NCBI RefSeq assembly: GCF_014650495.1
Contig: NZ_BMVB01000023.1
Location: 49,956-113,955 of the forward strand
Length of the DNA: 64,000 bases
Direction: 5' to 3'
DNA from: Streptomyces cinnamoneus
GTDB taxonomy: Bacteria; Actinomycetota; Actinomycetes; Streptomycetales; Streptomycetaceae
The notes under the pieces were generated by a model. The model made no database searches, had not been told where the DNA came from, and saw only the letters and a list, made by a program, of their open reading frames with translations. Made by a program: the position numbers and the translations under genes. Every line of letters begins with the position of its first letter. Position 1 is the first letter of the stretch. This document shows positions 29,196-38,111 of this stretch, one piece after another.

Positions 29196-29744
29196 ATGAC
29201 CACTCAGGACCGGAGCCCGGACCCGGAGATACCCGGCAAGCCGACCTCCGCTGCGCGCACCACGCTCTCCCACATCATGACCGGCAGTGACACCAACCTG
29301 CTGGGCACCGTGCACGGCGGTGTGATCATGAAGCTGGTGGACGACGTCGCCGGTGCGGTCGCCGGACGGCACTCCGGCGGGCCCGCGGTCACCGCCTCCA
29401 TGGACGAGATGGCCTTCCTGGAGCCGGTCCGCGTGGGCGATCTCGTCCATGTGAAGGCCCAGTGCAACTGGACCGGCCGGTCGTCCATGGAGATCGGCGT
29501 GCGGGTGCTCGCCGAGCGGTGGAACGAGTCCACCCCCGCCGTCCAGGTCGGCAGCGCCTACCTCGTCTTCGCCGCGGTCGACGCGGAGGGCAAGCCCCGG
29601 CGCGTGCCGCCCGTCCTGCCCGAGACCGACCGGGACCGGCGGCGCTACCAGGAGGCCCAGATCCGCCGTACGCACCGGCTGGCCCGGCGCCGCGCGATCA
29701 TGGAGCTGCGCGAGCAGCGCGCCGCCGAGGGCTTCGAGGACTGA
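29196..29744 (+). CDS. Acyl-CoA thioesterase (hotdog fold, BFIT/BACH type)
   Basis: The 182-residue protein contains a hotdog thioesterase domain: LSHIMTGSDTNLLGTVHGGV with the catalytic Asn/Asp-Gly region, MKLVDDVAGAVAGRHSGGPA, and SMDEMAFLEPVRVGDLVHVK. Its Arg-rich C-terminal helix is typical of actinobacterial members. It hydrolyses acyl-CoA to acid and CoA. ATG 29196 follows GTGGAGGG; a TACAGT -10 candidate lies at 29183-29188, too close for its own ribosome site, so the true promoter may be further up. It sits divergently between LCP genes 1 and 2 without an obvious functional tie. Confidence 0.9.
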   Translation: MTTQDRSPDPEIPGKPTSAARTTLSHIMTGSDTNLLGTVHGGVIMKLVDDVAGAVAGRHSGGPAVTASMDEMAFLEPVRVGDLVHVKAQCNWTGRSSMEIGVRVLAERWNESTPAVQVGSAYLVFAAVDAEGKPRRVPPVLPETDRDRRRYQEAQIRRTHRLARRRAIMELREQRAAEGFED

Positions 29745-29834
29745 CGTCCGCGGGGACACCTGGGCCCCTGCGCGGTCGCCCTGCGCGTTCTCCCTCCGCA
29801 GCGTCCCTGCGCGGACTCCTGCCGCGCGTCCTCC

Positions 29835-31313
29835 CTATGCGGTCTCCGGACAGACCACCTGGTCGCCCGTGACCACGGGCAGGCCCGCGCGCCGCGGACG
29901 GGGCTGTTCCTGCCCCCGCACCGCGTGCACCTCGGTGAAGTCCTTGCCCAGGGTCACCCGCATCGCCGGCCCCTGCCCCGGCACCGCCCGCAGCTGTGCT
30001 CCCGGCAGCGCGGCGGCCACCGAGCGCACCGAACGGTCCCAGCGCGGGTCGTAGGTGATCAGCGTGTGCGCCCTGGCGGGCTGCGTCGAGCCGTCGGTCA
30101 CGCCGGTCGTCGTGAAGCCGGCGGCACGCAGCGCCGCGTCGACGGTGCGGGCCAGCCCGGCGCGGCCGCTGCCGTTCAGCACCTGCACGCGCACCTGCTC
30201 GGGGGCCACCTCGACGGTCGTGGGCGGCCGCTCCTCCCCCGGCCCGGGCGGCTTGGCGTCGACGGCCTGGTGGGGGGCGCGCGGGGCCGTGTTGACCGGC
30301 CGGTCCTCGCGCAGGGCCTGGAAGAGCTTGGCGGCCCCGGCGTCGTCCCACTTCACGGTCGAGCCGACGTTCGGCACGGGGAAGTCCGCGACGGCGATCG
30401 GCACGGAGGTGAACTCCGAGGAGGCGGGGGTGAGGTTCCGCATCGCCTGGCCGAGCCCGACGAGCTCGTCGGGGCCGAAGCCCCGGTCGGCGCGGACCGA
30501 GCCGATCACGCTGGAGGCGACGTCCTGGAACTTCACCGGGTTGAGCAGCACTCCGCCGCTGGCGGCCTTGTGCATGAGGGAGGCGAGGAATCGTTGCTGC
30601 CGCTGCATCCGGCCCAGGTCCGCGGCCCCGTCGAGGTGCCGGGAGCGTACGTACTGCAGGGCCCGGCCGCCGTCGAGGGTGCTGGTGCCGGCCGGCAGGT
30701 CGAGCCCGGTGTAGGTGTCCCTGAGCGGCCGCACGGTGCACACCTGGACGCCGCCCACCGCGTCGACGGTCTTCATGAAGCTGCTGAAGTCGACCTCCAT
30801 GTAGTGGTCGACGTGCACGCCGGTCAGCCGCTCCACCGAGCGCACGGTCAGCCCGGGGCCGCCCTCCGCGTAGGCGGCGTTCAGCTTGAGGGCGTGGGCC
30901 GGGCGGAACCTGCCGGTCTCGTCCGTGCGCTCGGGGATCTCGGTGTAGGTGTCCCGCGGCAGGCTGACCACGGTGGCCCGGTCGTGGTCGGCGGAGAGGT
31001 GGACGAGCATCATCGTGTCGGTGCAGTGGCAGGGTGCGCCACCGAGGCGGTAGCGCTGCCGGTCCGCCGCGGTGATCTTGTCGCGGCCGTCGGTGCCGAC
31101 GAGCAGGACGTTGGTGCCGCGGCCGCCGCCCGGCCGGTCCGACAGGCCCTCGAAGGCGTCGACCCGCTTGATGCCGTCCCCGATCCCGGTGACCACCGCG
31201 TGCCCGATGCCGCCCGTGCACAGCACCACCACCGCGGCGCCCATGGCCACGCGCTTGCCCCACTGCGGGCGGTGTCCGGCCGGGCGGGGACGCGAGGATC
31301 GGGGTGCGGTCAC
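29835..31313 (-). CDS. LCP glycopolymer ligase 2, with LytR_C domain
   Basis: The 492-residue protein has a short basic N-terminus, a membrane helix at about 23-43 (VAMGAAVVVLCTGGIGHAVV), an LCP domain (NVLLVGTDGRDK, DTMMLVHLSADHDRATVVSL, PRDTYTEIP, HALKLNAAYAEGGPGLTVRS, RSRHLDGAADLGRMQRQQRF) and a C-terminal LytR_C domain (VRVQVLNGSGRAGLARTVDA). The GTG at 31313 has a near-perfect GGAGGT 6 bases upstream, so the longer in-frame extension is rejected. It is divergent from the GT2 gene. An insertion with CHC (GGAPCHCTDTMM) before the second LCP motif is not shared with the other four copies. Confidence 0.92.
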   Translation of the reverse strand: MTAPRSSRPRPAGHRPQWGKRVAMGAAVVVLCTGGIGHAVVTGIGDGIKRVDAFEGLSDRPGGGRGTNVLLVGTDGRDKITAADRQRYRLGGAPCHCTDTMMLVHLSADHDRATVVSLPRDTYTEIPERTDETGRFRPAHALKLNAAYAEGGPGLTVRSVERLTGVHVDHYMEVDFSSFMKTVDAVGGVQVCTVRPLRDTYTGLDLPAGTSTLDGGRALQYVRSRHLDGAADLGRMQRQQRFLASLMHKAASGGVLLNPVKFQDVASSVIGSVRADRGFGPDELVGLGQAMRNLTPASSEFTSVPIAVADFPVPNVGSTVKWDDAGAAKLFQALREDRPVNTAPRAPHQAVDAKPPGPGEERPPTTVEVAPEQVRVQVLNGSGRAGLARTVDAALRAAGFTTTGVTDGSTQPARAHTLITYDPRWDRSVRSVAAALPGAQLRAVPGQGPAMRVTLGKDFTEVHAVRGQEQPRPRRAGLPVVTGDQVVCPETA

Positions 31314-31549
31314 TGCGAGACCTCCGCGACGATCGGGCTGCGGAACACGGGGGAGAAGACAGGGGAGAGGACGGCGGAGAAACCGGGAACACCGTAGGCC
31401 CATACGATGAGCTGTCTGCGGCCCCACGCCGTCCGCAGCGCCCCCGCCACCCGGGCGGGGCGGGAGAGTGTCCCCCGTTGGCGGTAACGTGGCCGACGTT
31501 TCCGCCGACCGCCGGGGGGTTCCCCCGACCGCCGTACCCCCGAGGAACC

Positions 31550-32569
31550 ATGCCCGATCAGCAGCTGCCCGCCGTTTCCGTGATCATGCCGGTGCTCAAT
31601 GAAGAGCGGCATCTGCGCACCTCCGTGCGACACATCCTGGAGCAGGAGTATGCCGGTGAGCTGGAGGTGGTCATCGCCCTCGGGCCGTCCACCGACCGCA
31701 CCGACGAGATCGCCGCGGAGCTGGTCCGGGAGGACTCCCGGGTGCATACGGTGCCGAATCCGACGGGTCGCACGCCCGCCGCACTGAACGCGGCGATCAA
31801 GGCATCACGTCACCCGATCGTGGTACGGGTCGACGGCCACGGCATGCTCTCCCCGGACTACATCGCGACGGCCGTGCGGCTGATGGACGAGACCGGCGCG
31901 CAGAACGTCGGCGGCATCATGCACGCCGAGGGCGAGAACAACTGGGAGAAGGCCGTCGCGGCGGCGATGACCTCGAAGATCGGCGTGGGCAACGCCGCCT
32001 TCCACACCGGCGGCGCCGCGGCCCCGGCCGAGACCGTCTACCTGGGCGTCTTCCGGCGCGAGGTGCTGGAGCGGCAGGGCGGGTACAACGAGGAGTTCAT
32101 CCGCGCCCAGGACTGGGAGCTGAACTTCCGCATCCGTGAGGCGGGCGGCCTGATCTGGTTCTCGCCGGAGCTCAAGGTCTCCTACCGGCCGCGGCCCAAT
32201 GTCAGGGCGCTGGCCAAGCAGTACAAGAACTACGGACGCTGGCGGCACGTCGTCGCCCGCTACCACCAGGGCTCGATCAACCTGCGCTACCTCGCCGCCC
32301 CGGCCGCGGTGCTCGCCATCGCCGCGGGCGTGGTGGTCGGCGCGACCGTCACCCCCTGGGGCCTGATCGTCCCGGCCGGATACGTGGCGGCCATCACGGC
32401 CGGCTCGGTGCCGGCCGGCAAGGGCCTGCCCGCCGGGGCGCGGGTGCGGATCCCGCTGGCGCTGGCGACGATGCACATGTCGTGGGGGTTCGGCTTCCTG
32501 ACCAGCCCGCGCTCGCTCGCGAAGAAGGTCATCGCCAGCCGCCGCCCGGCGGTCCCGGCGGGGGAGTAG
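31550..32569 (+). CDS. GT2 glycosyltransferase with C-terminal membrane part
   Basis: The 339-residue protein has a GT-A domain (VSVIMPVLNEERHLRTSVRH; VVRVDGHGMLSPDYI, where the usual DXD is DGH; AQDWELNFRIREAGG, the ED/QDWE catalytic-base region) and two hydrophobic segments at about 245-285 plus one near 305-320. It resembles succinoglycan-type glycosyltransferases that add sugar to a lipid-linked or surface glycan on the cytoplasmic face. ATG 31550 follows CGAGGAA. It is set inside the LCP cluster, which suggests it helps build the polymer that the LCP proteins attach. Confidence 0.9.
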   Translation: MPDQQLPAVSVIMPVLNEERHLRTSVRHILEQEYAGELEVVIALGPSTDRTDEIAAELVREDSRVHTVPNPTGRTPAALNAAIKASRHPIVVRVDGHGMLSPDYIATAVRLMDETGAQNVGGIMHAEGENNWEKAVAAAMTSKIGVGNAAFHTGGAAAPAETVYLGVFRREVLERQGGYNEEFIRAQDWELNFRIREAGGLIWFSPELKVSYRPRPNVRALAKQYKNYGRWRHVVARYHQGSINLRYLAAPAAVLAIAAGVVVGATVTPWGLIVPAGYVAAITAGSVPAGKGLPAGARVRIPLALATMHMSWGFGFLTSPRSLAKKVIASRRPAVPAGE

Positions 32570-32574
32570 CCGTC

Positions 32575-32606
32575 CGGCCGCGTGCCGCCCGGGCGGCACG
32601 CGGCCG
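32575..32606. terminator. Perfect 32-base palindromic terminator
   Basis: CGGCCGCGTGCCGCC (32575-32589) and its exact complement (32592-32606) flank a two-base centre; TTTCT follows on the plus strand. It ends the GT2 transcript and the convergent LCP3 transcript. Confidence 0.85.
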
Positions 32607-32676
32607 TTTCTGAATGTTTCCGGACGTTCCGGACGCTTCGGGCGGTCCAGATGTTTCAGGCGTTTCGCCGGAGCGT

Positions 32677-34467
32677 TCAGAAGCGGTTGAGCGAGTTGAC
32701 CTTCATGCAGGCCGACTTGTCGTCGCCGTTGAGCGGGTCCGAGCTCTCGGGGGCCTTGTTCTCGCCCTTGCCGTCGCCCTTCTTCCCGTCGCCCTTCTTC
32801 TCGCCGTTCTTCCCGTCCTGCTCGCCCGGGGTGCCGCTCGGCGACCCGCTCGGCTCGGTCACCGGCTCGTCGCCCTCGGTCTTCGGGTACGTCGTGCCCG
32901 TGCGCCAGTCCCCGCCGACGACCAGCGTGATCTGCTGGACGCCGGGCGAGTGGCGCACCGCGCTCTCCGGCAGCCCGAGGGCCTTGGCCACCGCCAGGGC
33001 GTCGGCGCGCTGCGTGGCCCTCGGATAGGTGATCGTGGTGTCGGCCTGGGCCCGGGGCGTGGAATCGGACGTGGCCTTGGCGAAGCCCTGCTTGACCAGC
33101 AGCGCGGCGATGTCCGAGCCACGGCCGGTGGCCGGCGGCTCGACGACGGTGCCGGTGCCGTTGAAGACGGTGACCGCGATGTCGCCCTTGCGGCCGGCGG
33201 GGACGGTGGGCGGCGGGCTCTTGTCGGCCTTCTTCTTGTCCTTGCCGTCGAGCGCGATGTCGTTGCGCACCAGCGAGAACAGCTTGTCGGCGTCGCCGGG
33301 CTTGGGGATGACGTGCGCGTCCGGGTTCTGCGGGTCGGAGACCCAGGGCATCGTGGTCATCGTGATCCGGCTGGAGGGCACCCGCTTGATGTCGTTGCCG
33401 AGGTCGTAGAGCGCCTTGACCGAGCCCAGGTCCTTGTCGACGGTGAGCGCCTTGGTGGCGGCCTCGGCGAGACCGGTGAGCTGACCGGGGTCGGTGAGCT
33501 TCGTGCCGGACTTCAGCTGACGGACCATCGCGTTCATGTACATGTGCTGGGCATGGGTGCGGCCGATGTCGCTGCCGTCCTCGAAGCCGTGCCGGGTGCG
33601 CAGCCACTGCAGGGCCTGCTTGCCCTTGATCGTGTGGGTGCCCTTGGGCAGCCGGAGGCCGGACTTGTCGTCGTAGACGTTGGCGTCCACGCACACCGGC
33701 ACGCCGCCGACCGCGTCGGCCATGCTCACCACACCAGAGAAGTCGATCATCATGAAGTGGTCGACGGGGATGCCGGTGAGCTCCTCCCACGTGGCGACCG
33801 TACAGCCGGGGCCGCCGTTGCCCAGGCTGGTGTTGATGATCTGACGCTCGGTCCCCTTGTAGACCTTGCCGCTCTCCGGGTCGGTGCACTTGGGGATGGT
33901 GACCCGGGTGTCGCGGGGGACGCTGATGACCGACATGTTGCTGCGGTCGGCCGAGACGTGCACCAGCATCTGCACATCGGCCAGCGGCGGCCGGTCGGCG
34001 TCGTCGCGGGCGCCGCCGAGGGCGACGTTCTCCTTGCTGTTCCGGCTGTCGGAGCCCAGGATCAGGATGTTCAGCGGGCGCTGGCCGTCGGCGTTGGCGA
34101 CGCTGCGGTCGAGCTGCTTGTCGCCGAGGTTGAGCTTGTTCTTCCGGATGTTGCCGTTGAGGTGCTCGTAGTAGAAGTAGCCCGCGGCGGCGACCCCGAG
34201 GATGAGGACGGAGAGGGTGAGCGCGGTCCAGCGGGCTATTCGCCCGATGCGGCGGCGGCGCGGGCCGCCGCCGGATATGGAGCCGGAGTCGTCGCCCGGG
34301 CCGGAGCCGTCCGACTCCTGGGTGCCCCCTTCGGCATCCCCCGAGTCCTTGGCCGCCTCGGCCCCTTCAGCCCCCTTGGACTTCCTGGCGCTCTTCGAGC
34401 CCTTCGACTCCGCGGCGTCCTCGGCCTCTTCGGGCCTGTCCCCCCGCACGCCGCTGCTCTGCCGCAT
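32677..34467 (-). CDS. LCP glycopolymer ligase 3, with LytR_C domain
   Basis: At 596 residues this is the longest copy. It has a charged Lys/Glu/Ser-rich N-terminus (about 1-75), a membrane helix (WTALTLSVLILGVAAAGYFY), the LCP domain (NILILGSDSRNSKENVALGG, ADVQMLVHVSADRSNMSVIS, VPRDTRVTIPKC, GGPGCTVATWEELTGIPVDH, WLRTRHGFEDGSDIGRTHAQ), a LytR_C domain (AVTVFNGTGTVVEPPATGRG) and a Lys/Gly-rich tail ending CMKVNSLNRF. Two Cys pairs in the domain could form disulfides outside the cell. ATG 34467 has GGGGAGG upstream. It follows LCP4 by 110 bases. Confidence 0.92.
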   Translation of the reverse strand: MRQSSGVRGDRPEEAEDAAESKGSKSARKSKGAEGAEAAKDSGDAEGGTQESDGSGPGDDSGSISGGGPRRRRIGRIARWTALTLSVLILGVAAAGYFYYEHLNGNIRKNKLNLGDKQLDRSVANADGQRPLNILILGSDSRNSKENVALGGARDDADRPPLADVQMLVHVSADRSNMSVISVPRDTRVTIPKCTDPESGKVYKGTERQIINTSLGNGGPGCTVATWEELTGIPVDHFMMIDFSGVVSMADAVGGVPVCVDANVYDDKSGLRLPKGTHTIKGKQALQWLRTRHGFEDGSDIGRTHAQHMYMNAMVRQLKSGTKLTDPGQLTGLAEAATKALTVDKDLGSVKALYDLGNDIKRVPSSRITMTTMPWVSDPQNPDAHVIPKPGDADKLFSLVRNDIALDGKDKKKADKSPPPTVPAGRKGDIAVTVFNGTGTVVEPPATGRGSDIAALLVKQGFAKATSDSTPRAQADTTITYPRATQRADALAVAKALGLPESAVRHSPGVQQITLVVGGDWRTGTTYPKTEGDEPVTEPSGSPSGTPGEQDGKNGEKKGDGKKGDGKGENKAPESSDPLNGDDKSACMKVNSLNRF

Positions 34468-34512
34468 CGGGCCTCCCCTGAATGGTGCGTCCGGCCCGAT
34501 GGGCAGGCGTGA

Positions 34513-34533
34513 TGTACCTGAAGTTGTACCTGA
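34513..34533 (-). promoter_or_regulatory. Direct repeats upstream of LCP3
   Basis: Two copies of TGTACCTGA lie 12 bases apart (34513-34521, 34525-34533) in the 110-base gap between LCP4 and LCP3, 46 bases ahead of the LCP3 start. The spacing of about one helical turn suits a dimeric or tandem-binding regulator. No firm -10/-35 pair was found. Confidence 0.4.
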
Positions 34534-34577
34534 TGAGTATTACTGCCTAATGAGATGCGAAAGCCCGTTCCCGGGGT

Positions 34578-36335
34578 TCACTTCGCACAAATGTTGTCAT
34601 CATCGGCTTCGACCTTCTGGACCCCCTCGGGCACCTTCTCCGGGGCCGCGATCGGGGTGCCGGCGCCCTTGAAGTCCGCGCCGAGCGTGAGGGTCATCTC
34701 CGCGGTGGGCGCCGCGGTGCCTTCGGTCTGCTTCAGGGCGTCCGCCGGCAGGCCCATGGCCTCCGCCAGACGGCGGGCCTGGTCGGCCTGGTTGGGGGCG
34801 AACTCCAGGAGGGTCTTGTCCTTCTTGCCGCCGGTGGCGTTGCCGCCGTTGCTGGTGCGGACCATGCCCTTGGAGTTCTGCATCCAGCTGACGGTCTCGC
34901 CCGCGGCACCGACCCGGCCGCTGCCGTTGAACACCTTGACCCGCACGGCCGCCGGCTCGGCCTTGGGCCCCTGCAGCAGCGCGGCCTGCTTGGCGTCCGC
35001 GTCCTCCTGCGCCTTCTTCTCCTTCTCCTTCACCTCGGTGAGGGAGACGTCCTGACGGACCATGGCGAAGAGGGGCTCGGCCTTCGGCTTGTCCAGGACG
35101 ACCGTCTTGTGGTTCTTGCCCTCGGCCGGGTTGTCGACGACGGGCACGGTCGCGAAGGTGATGTTCTTCAGGTTGACCTTGCTGAGCTCCTTGGCCAGGG
35201 CGGTCAGTTTGGACACGGATCCTATGCCCGTGTCGACGGTGAGCGAGTTGGTCGCGGCGTCGGCCAGGTTGTAGAGCTTCTTGGGGTTGCTGAGGGTGTC
35301 GCCGGACTTCATCTTCCGGATCATCGAGCTCAGGAACTGCTGCTGCAGCTTGATACGGTCCAGGTCGCTCTCGAAGCCGACGCTGTGCCGGGTGCGGACG
35401 AACGCCAGCGCGTCCTCGCCCTGGATCTCGTGCCGGCCCTTGCTCAGCTTCAGGTGGGACTTCGGGTCGTCGATGTCCTTGCCCAGGCACACCTCGACGC
35501 CGCCGACCGCCGAGGACAGCTTCTTGACGGCGTTGAAGTCGGCCATCATGAAGTGGGTGACCTTCAGGCCCGTCAGCTGCTCGACGGTCCGCCAGGTGCA
35601 GCCGGGGTCGCGTTCCTCCTGGCCCAGGCTCTCGTTGAAGCGGACGCCCTTGGAGCCGCGGATGGTCCGGGTGCTGCCGCCCTTCTTGGTCGGGCAGTCC
35701 GGAATGTCCGTGATCATGTCGCGCGGGATCGACAGCGCGGTGGCGTTCGTGCGGTCCTCGGAGACGTGGAACAGCAGCGTGGTGTCGGCGTGGCCGACGC
35801 TGCCGTCGTCGCCGTAGCCGGTGTTGCCGTCGCCGGAGCGCTTGTCGGTGCCGATGACCAGGATGTTGACCGGGCCCTTGGTGACGGCGTCGTTGTTGAT
35901 ACCGACGTCGATCTTGTCGATGTTGTTGTTGAAGTGCTGGTAGAGCAGGTAGCCGCCGACCGAGGTGACGACCAGCACGACGCCGACCGTGCCCCCGGTC
36001 CACATCAGGGCCTTCTTCTTCGCCGTCTTCTTCGGCTTCGGCTTGCGGCGGCCGGTGGCCGCCTTGGCCGCGCCGGCCCGTCGCCCGCCACCGGTCCCGC
36101 GCTGGCCGGGCACCGAACGCCCGCCGCCGGGCTTCGGCTTCTGCCGGGCGGCGGCTCCCTGTCTGGCGTCGGAGCGGGGAGCGGGCGAGGGCGCCGCGGA
36201 GGGACTGTTGCCGGACGCCGCCACGGGCTCTCCGGCATGATCAAGACGCAGCTCGTAGCTGCCCGTATCGGGGTCGAACACCCACTGGTCGGCGGGGTCG
36301 ATGCCGCCCGCTTGCCCACGGCCTTGCGCGTCCAC
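34578..36335 (-). CDS. LCP glycopolymer ligase 4, with LytR_C domain
   Basis: The 585-residue protein has a 115-residue cytoplasmic N-terminus, including a conserved-looking DQWVFDPDTGSYELRLD segment and a Lys/Arg/Pro-rich stretch, one membrane helix (MWTGGTVGVVLVVTSVGGYL), the LCP domain (NILVIGTDKRSGDGNTGYGD, HADTTLLFHVSEDRTNATAL, SIPRDMITDIPDCP, DPGCTWRTVEQLTGLKVTHF, AFVRTRHSVGFESDLDRIKL) and LytR_C (VRVKVFNGSGRVGAAGETVS). It ends ADDDNICAK. The GTG at 36335 has GGAGGA 11 bases upstream. The DQWVFDP motif recurs in other Streptomyces LCP proteins as I recall, and may bind a cytoplasmic partner. Confidence 0.92.
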   Translation of the reverse strand: MDAQGRGQAGGIDPADQWVFDPDTGSYELRLDHAGEPVAASGNSPSAAPSPAPRSDARQGAAARQKPKPGGGRSVPGQRGTGGGRRAGAAKAATGRRKPKPKKTAKKKALMWTGGTVGVVLVVTSVGGYLLYQHFNNNIDKIDVGINNDAVTKGPVNILVIGTDKRSGDGNTGYGDDGSVGHADTTLLFHVSEDRTNATALSIPRDMITDIPDCPTKKGGSTRTIRGSKGVRFNESLGQEERDPGCTWRTVEQLTGLKVTHFMMADFNAVKKLSSAVGGVEVCLGKDIDDPKSHLKLSKGRHEIQGEDALAFVRTRHSVGFESDLDRIKLQQQFLSSMIRKMKSGDTLSNPKKLYNLADAATNSLTVDTGIGSVSKLTALAKELSKVNLKNITFATVPVVDNPAEGKNHKTVVLDKPKAEPLFAMVRQDVSLTEVKEKEKKAQEDADAKQAALLQGPKAEPAAVRVKVFNGSGRVGAAGETVSWMQNSKGMVRTSNGGNATGGKKDKTLLEFAPNQADQARRLAEAMGLPADALKQTEGTAAPTAEMTLTLGADFKGAGTPIAAPEKVPEGVQKVEADDDNICAK

Positions 36336-36500
36336 GGTCGCTTGAATCCTCCGTCGGTGCCACGCGGCGCCTGCCCCCCGAGGCGCTCGAATGTCGTCTG
36401 TGCAGTGCGCGGTCAGCCGGCCGTGCGCACCGGATCGCTCACACTATCCGCCCAGTTCAGCGTCAAGCGACGCCGGTGACAAATTGCACTCCCCTACAAC

Positions 36501-36515
36501 TGGGCAATCTGCCCA
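36501..36515. promoter_or_regulatory. Inverted repeat in the LCP5-LCP4 gap
   Basis: TGGGCA (36501-36506) and TGCCCA (36510-36515) form an exact inverted repeat around ATC. It lies in the 270-base gap 36336-36605 that must hold the LCP4 promoter (minus strand). The gap is AT-richer than coding DNA and contains no supported gene. Confidence 0.35.
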
Positions 36516-36605
36516 ATCCCTTCGCGGAGACGGATGTTGCAACGAACACCGGGGCGAAAAGGTTTCTGCGCCTTTTGCCGTGATTATGAGTGTTCTTTAC
36601 GTCCG

Positions 36606-38009
36606 TCAGCCGCAGACACCGCGCGCGGCGGTGGTCCCCTCGTACGTCGGCGGCGTGGTCGGCCGGTCCGACGGCGAGCCCGCCGGGGCGGCCGTCGGCG
36701 CCGCGGGAGCCGCCGAGGGGGCCTCCGGGGCGTACGACGATCCGCGCGGCGGTGCGTACGGCGACGCGGAAGGCCGGGCGGGGGGTGCCGGCGGCACGTA
36801 CGCCGGGCCGCCGGGCTCGTAGCCGCCCGTGGCCCCCTCGGCGCTCCCCGATCCCTCCGGTCCTTCGGGCCCGTCCGGCCCCGGTTCCCGCCCGGGCCGC
36901 CGGCCCCCCGGCTTGCTGTCCGCCGGGCGGACGTGCGCGCTCACCGACACGCGGCGGTCGTTGCGCAATTGCTCGAAGAGCTGGTCCGCGTCCGGCTGCA
37001 CGAGCTCGTCGCGGGCGCTGTTGTACTGGTACGGGCGGCGCGGCACCGTCAGGAACTGGACGTGCTCGGTGGGGATGTTGCGCACGGTCCGCACCAGGTT
37101 GTACATCTTCTTGAGCGAGCCGAGCCCGACGTCCGTGGTCAGCGACTTGGTCGCCGCGTCGAGCACCGGGTACAGCCGCGCCGGGTTGAGCAGCACGCCG
37201 TCGCTCTGCATCTCGCGCACCAGCGCCCCGAGGAAGAGCTGCTGACGCCCCATCCGCTCGGTGTCGCTGCCGTCCCCGATGCTGTAGCGGGCCCGGACGT
37301 AGCCGAGCGCCTCCTCCCCGTGCAGCACCTGGCGTCCGGCCGCCAGCCGCAGGTGGGCCTCGCGGTCGTCGACGGGCTTCCTCAGGCACACCTCGACGCC
37401 GTCGATCGCGTCGACCAGCTGCTTGAAGCCGTTGAAGTCCAGCACGATGTGATGGTCGATCCGGATCCGGGTGATGTTCTCGACGGTGCGGATCGTGCAG
37501 GCGGTGCCCGCGAGCTCGTACGCCCAGTTGAACTGGGCGAAGCGCTCGTTGGTGTAGGTGCCGTCCGGCTTGCGGCAGCTGGGGATCGTCGCCATCAGGT
37601 CGCGGGGCAGGCTCACGGCGGTCGCGCTCTTCCGGTCGGCGGCCACGTGCAGCAGGATCGTGGTGTCCGAGCGCTGGCTGCCGCCGTCCTCGCCGTACTT
37701 GCCGTTGCCGGCGCCGGCCCGGGTGTCCGAGCCGATGATCAGGATGTTCTGGGCGCCGCTGACCAGCGCGCTGGGCCGCTCCTTCTCCCAGCGCCGCAGC
37801 TCCTCGGCGGTCTCGGTGTCCGTGGTGATGTTGTTGTCGAGCCGCTCGTAGAGCGCCCAGCCGATGCCGGCGAGCAGGAGCACCAGCACCGTCAGCCCCA
37901 CCAGCAGCCTGCGCACCCAGCGCCGCCGGCGGGACGTGCGCCTTCGGCCGGGCGGCTCCCCGGCGAAGGGGCCGCCCGGCCGCGAGGGCTGGCCGGGGCT
38001 GCGGTGCAC
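36606..38009 (-). CDS. LCP glycopolymer ligase 5
   Basis: The 467-residue protein has a short Arg-rich N-terminus (RRRTSRRRRWVRR), a membrane helix at about 36-54 (LLVGLTVLVLLLAGIGWALY), and an LCP domain (NILIIGSDTRAGAGNGKYGE, SDTTILLHVAADRKSATAVS, LPRDLMATIPSCR, AGTACTIRTVENITRIRIDH, YVRARYSIGDGSDTERMGRQ). After the domain comes a Pro/Gly/Ala/Ser-rich disordered tail of about 90 residues instead of LytR_C. The GTG at 38009 has GGAGGG 13 bases upstream, so spacing is long and the start is slightly uncertain. Confidence 0.9.
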   Translation of the reverse strand: MHRSPGQPSRPGGPFAGEPPGRRRTSRRRRWVRRLLVGLTVLVLLLAGIGWALYERLDNNITTDTETAEELRRWEKERPSALVSGAQNILIIGSDTRAGAGNGKYGEDGGSQRSDTTILLHVAADRKSATAVSLPRDLMATIPSCRKPDGTYTNERFAQFNWAYELAGTACTIRTVENITRIRIDHHIVLDFNGFKQLVDAIDGVEVCLRKPVDDREAHLRLAAGRQVLHGEEALGYVRARYSIGDGSDTERMGRQQLFLGALVREMQSDGVLLNPARLYPVLDAATKSLTTDVGLGSLKKMYNLVRTVRNIPTEHVQFLTVPRRPYQYNSARDELVQPDADQLFEQLRNDRRVSVSAHVRPADSKPGGRRPGREPGPDGPEGPEGSGSAEGATGGYEPGGPAYVPPAPPARPSASPYAPPRGSSYAPEAPSAAPAAPTAAPAGSPSDRPTTPPTYEGTTAARGVCG

Positions 38010-38111
38010 GGCTGCGCTGCGTCCCTCCTGTGCGGAGTCGGCGGCGTGCGCACCCGCGGGGGCACACGCACGTACCGTCGATCATCGCCCGGGAGCGGCG
38101 GTCCGGCAGCG

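Noticed and set aside
29698..31551. Long minus-strand open frame of about 617 codons, and similar long frames at 22724-25540, 40394-42541 and 59096-63586 upstream part
   Set aside because: They lie over well-supported genes in another frame, are Arg/Gly/Ala-rich without domains, and are by-products of high GC. For 59096-63586 only the part from 61147 down is the PTS gene.
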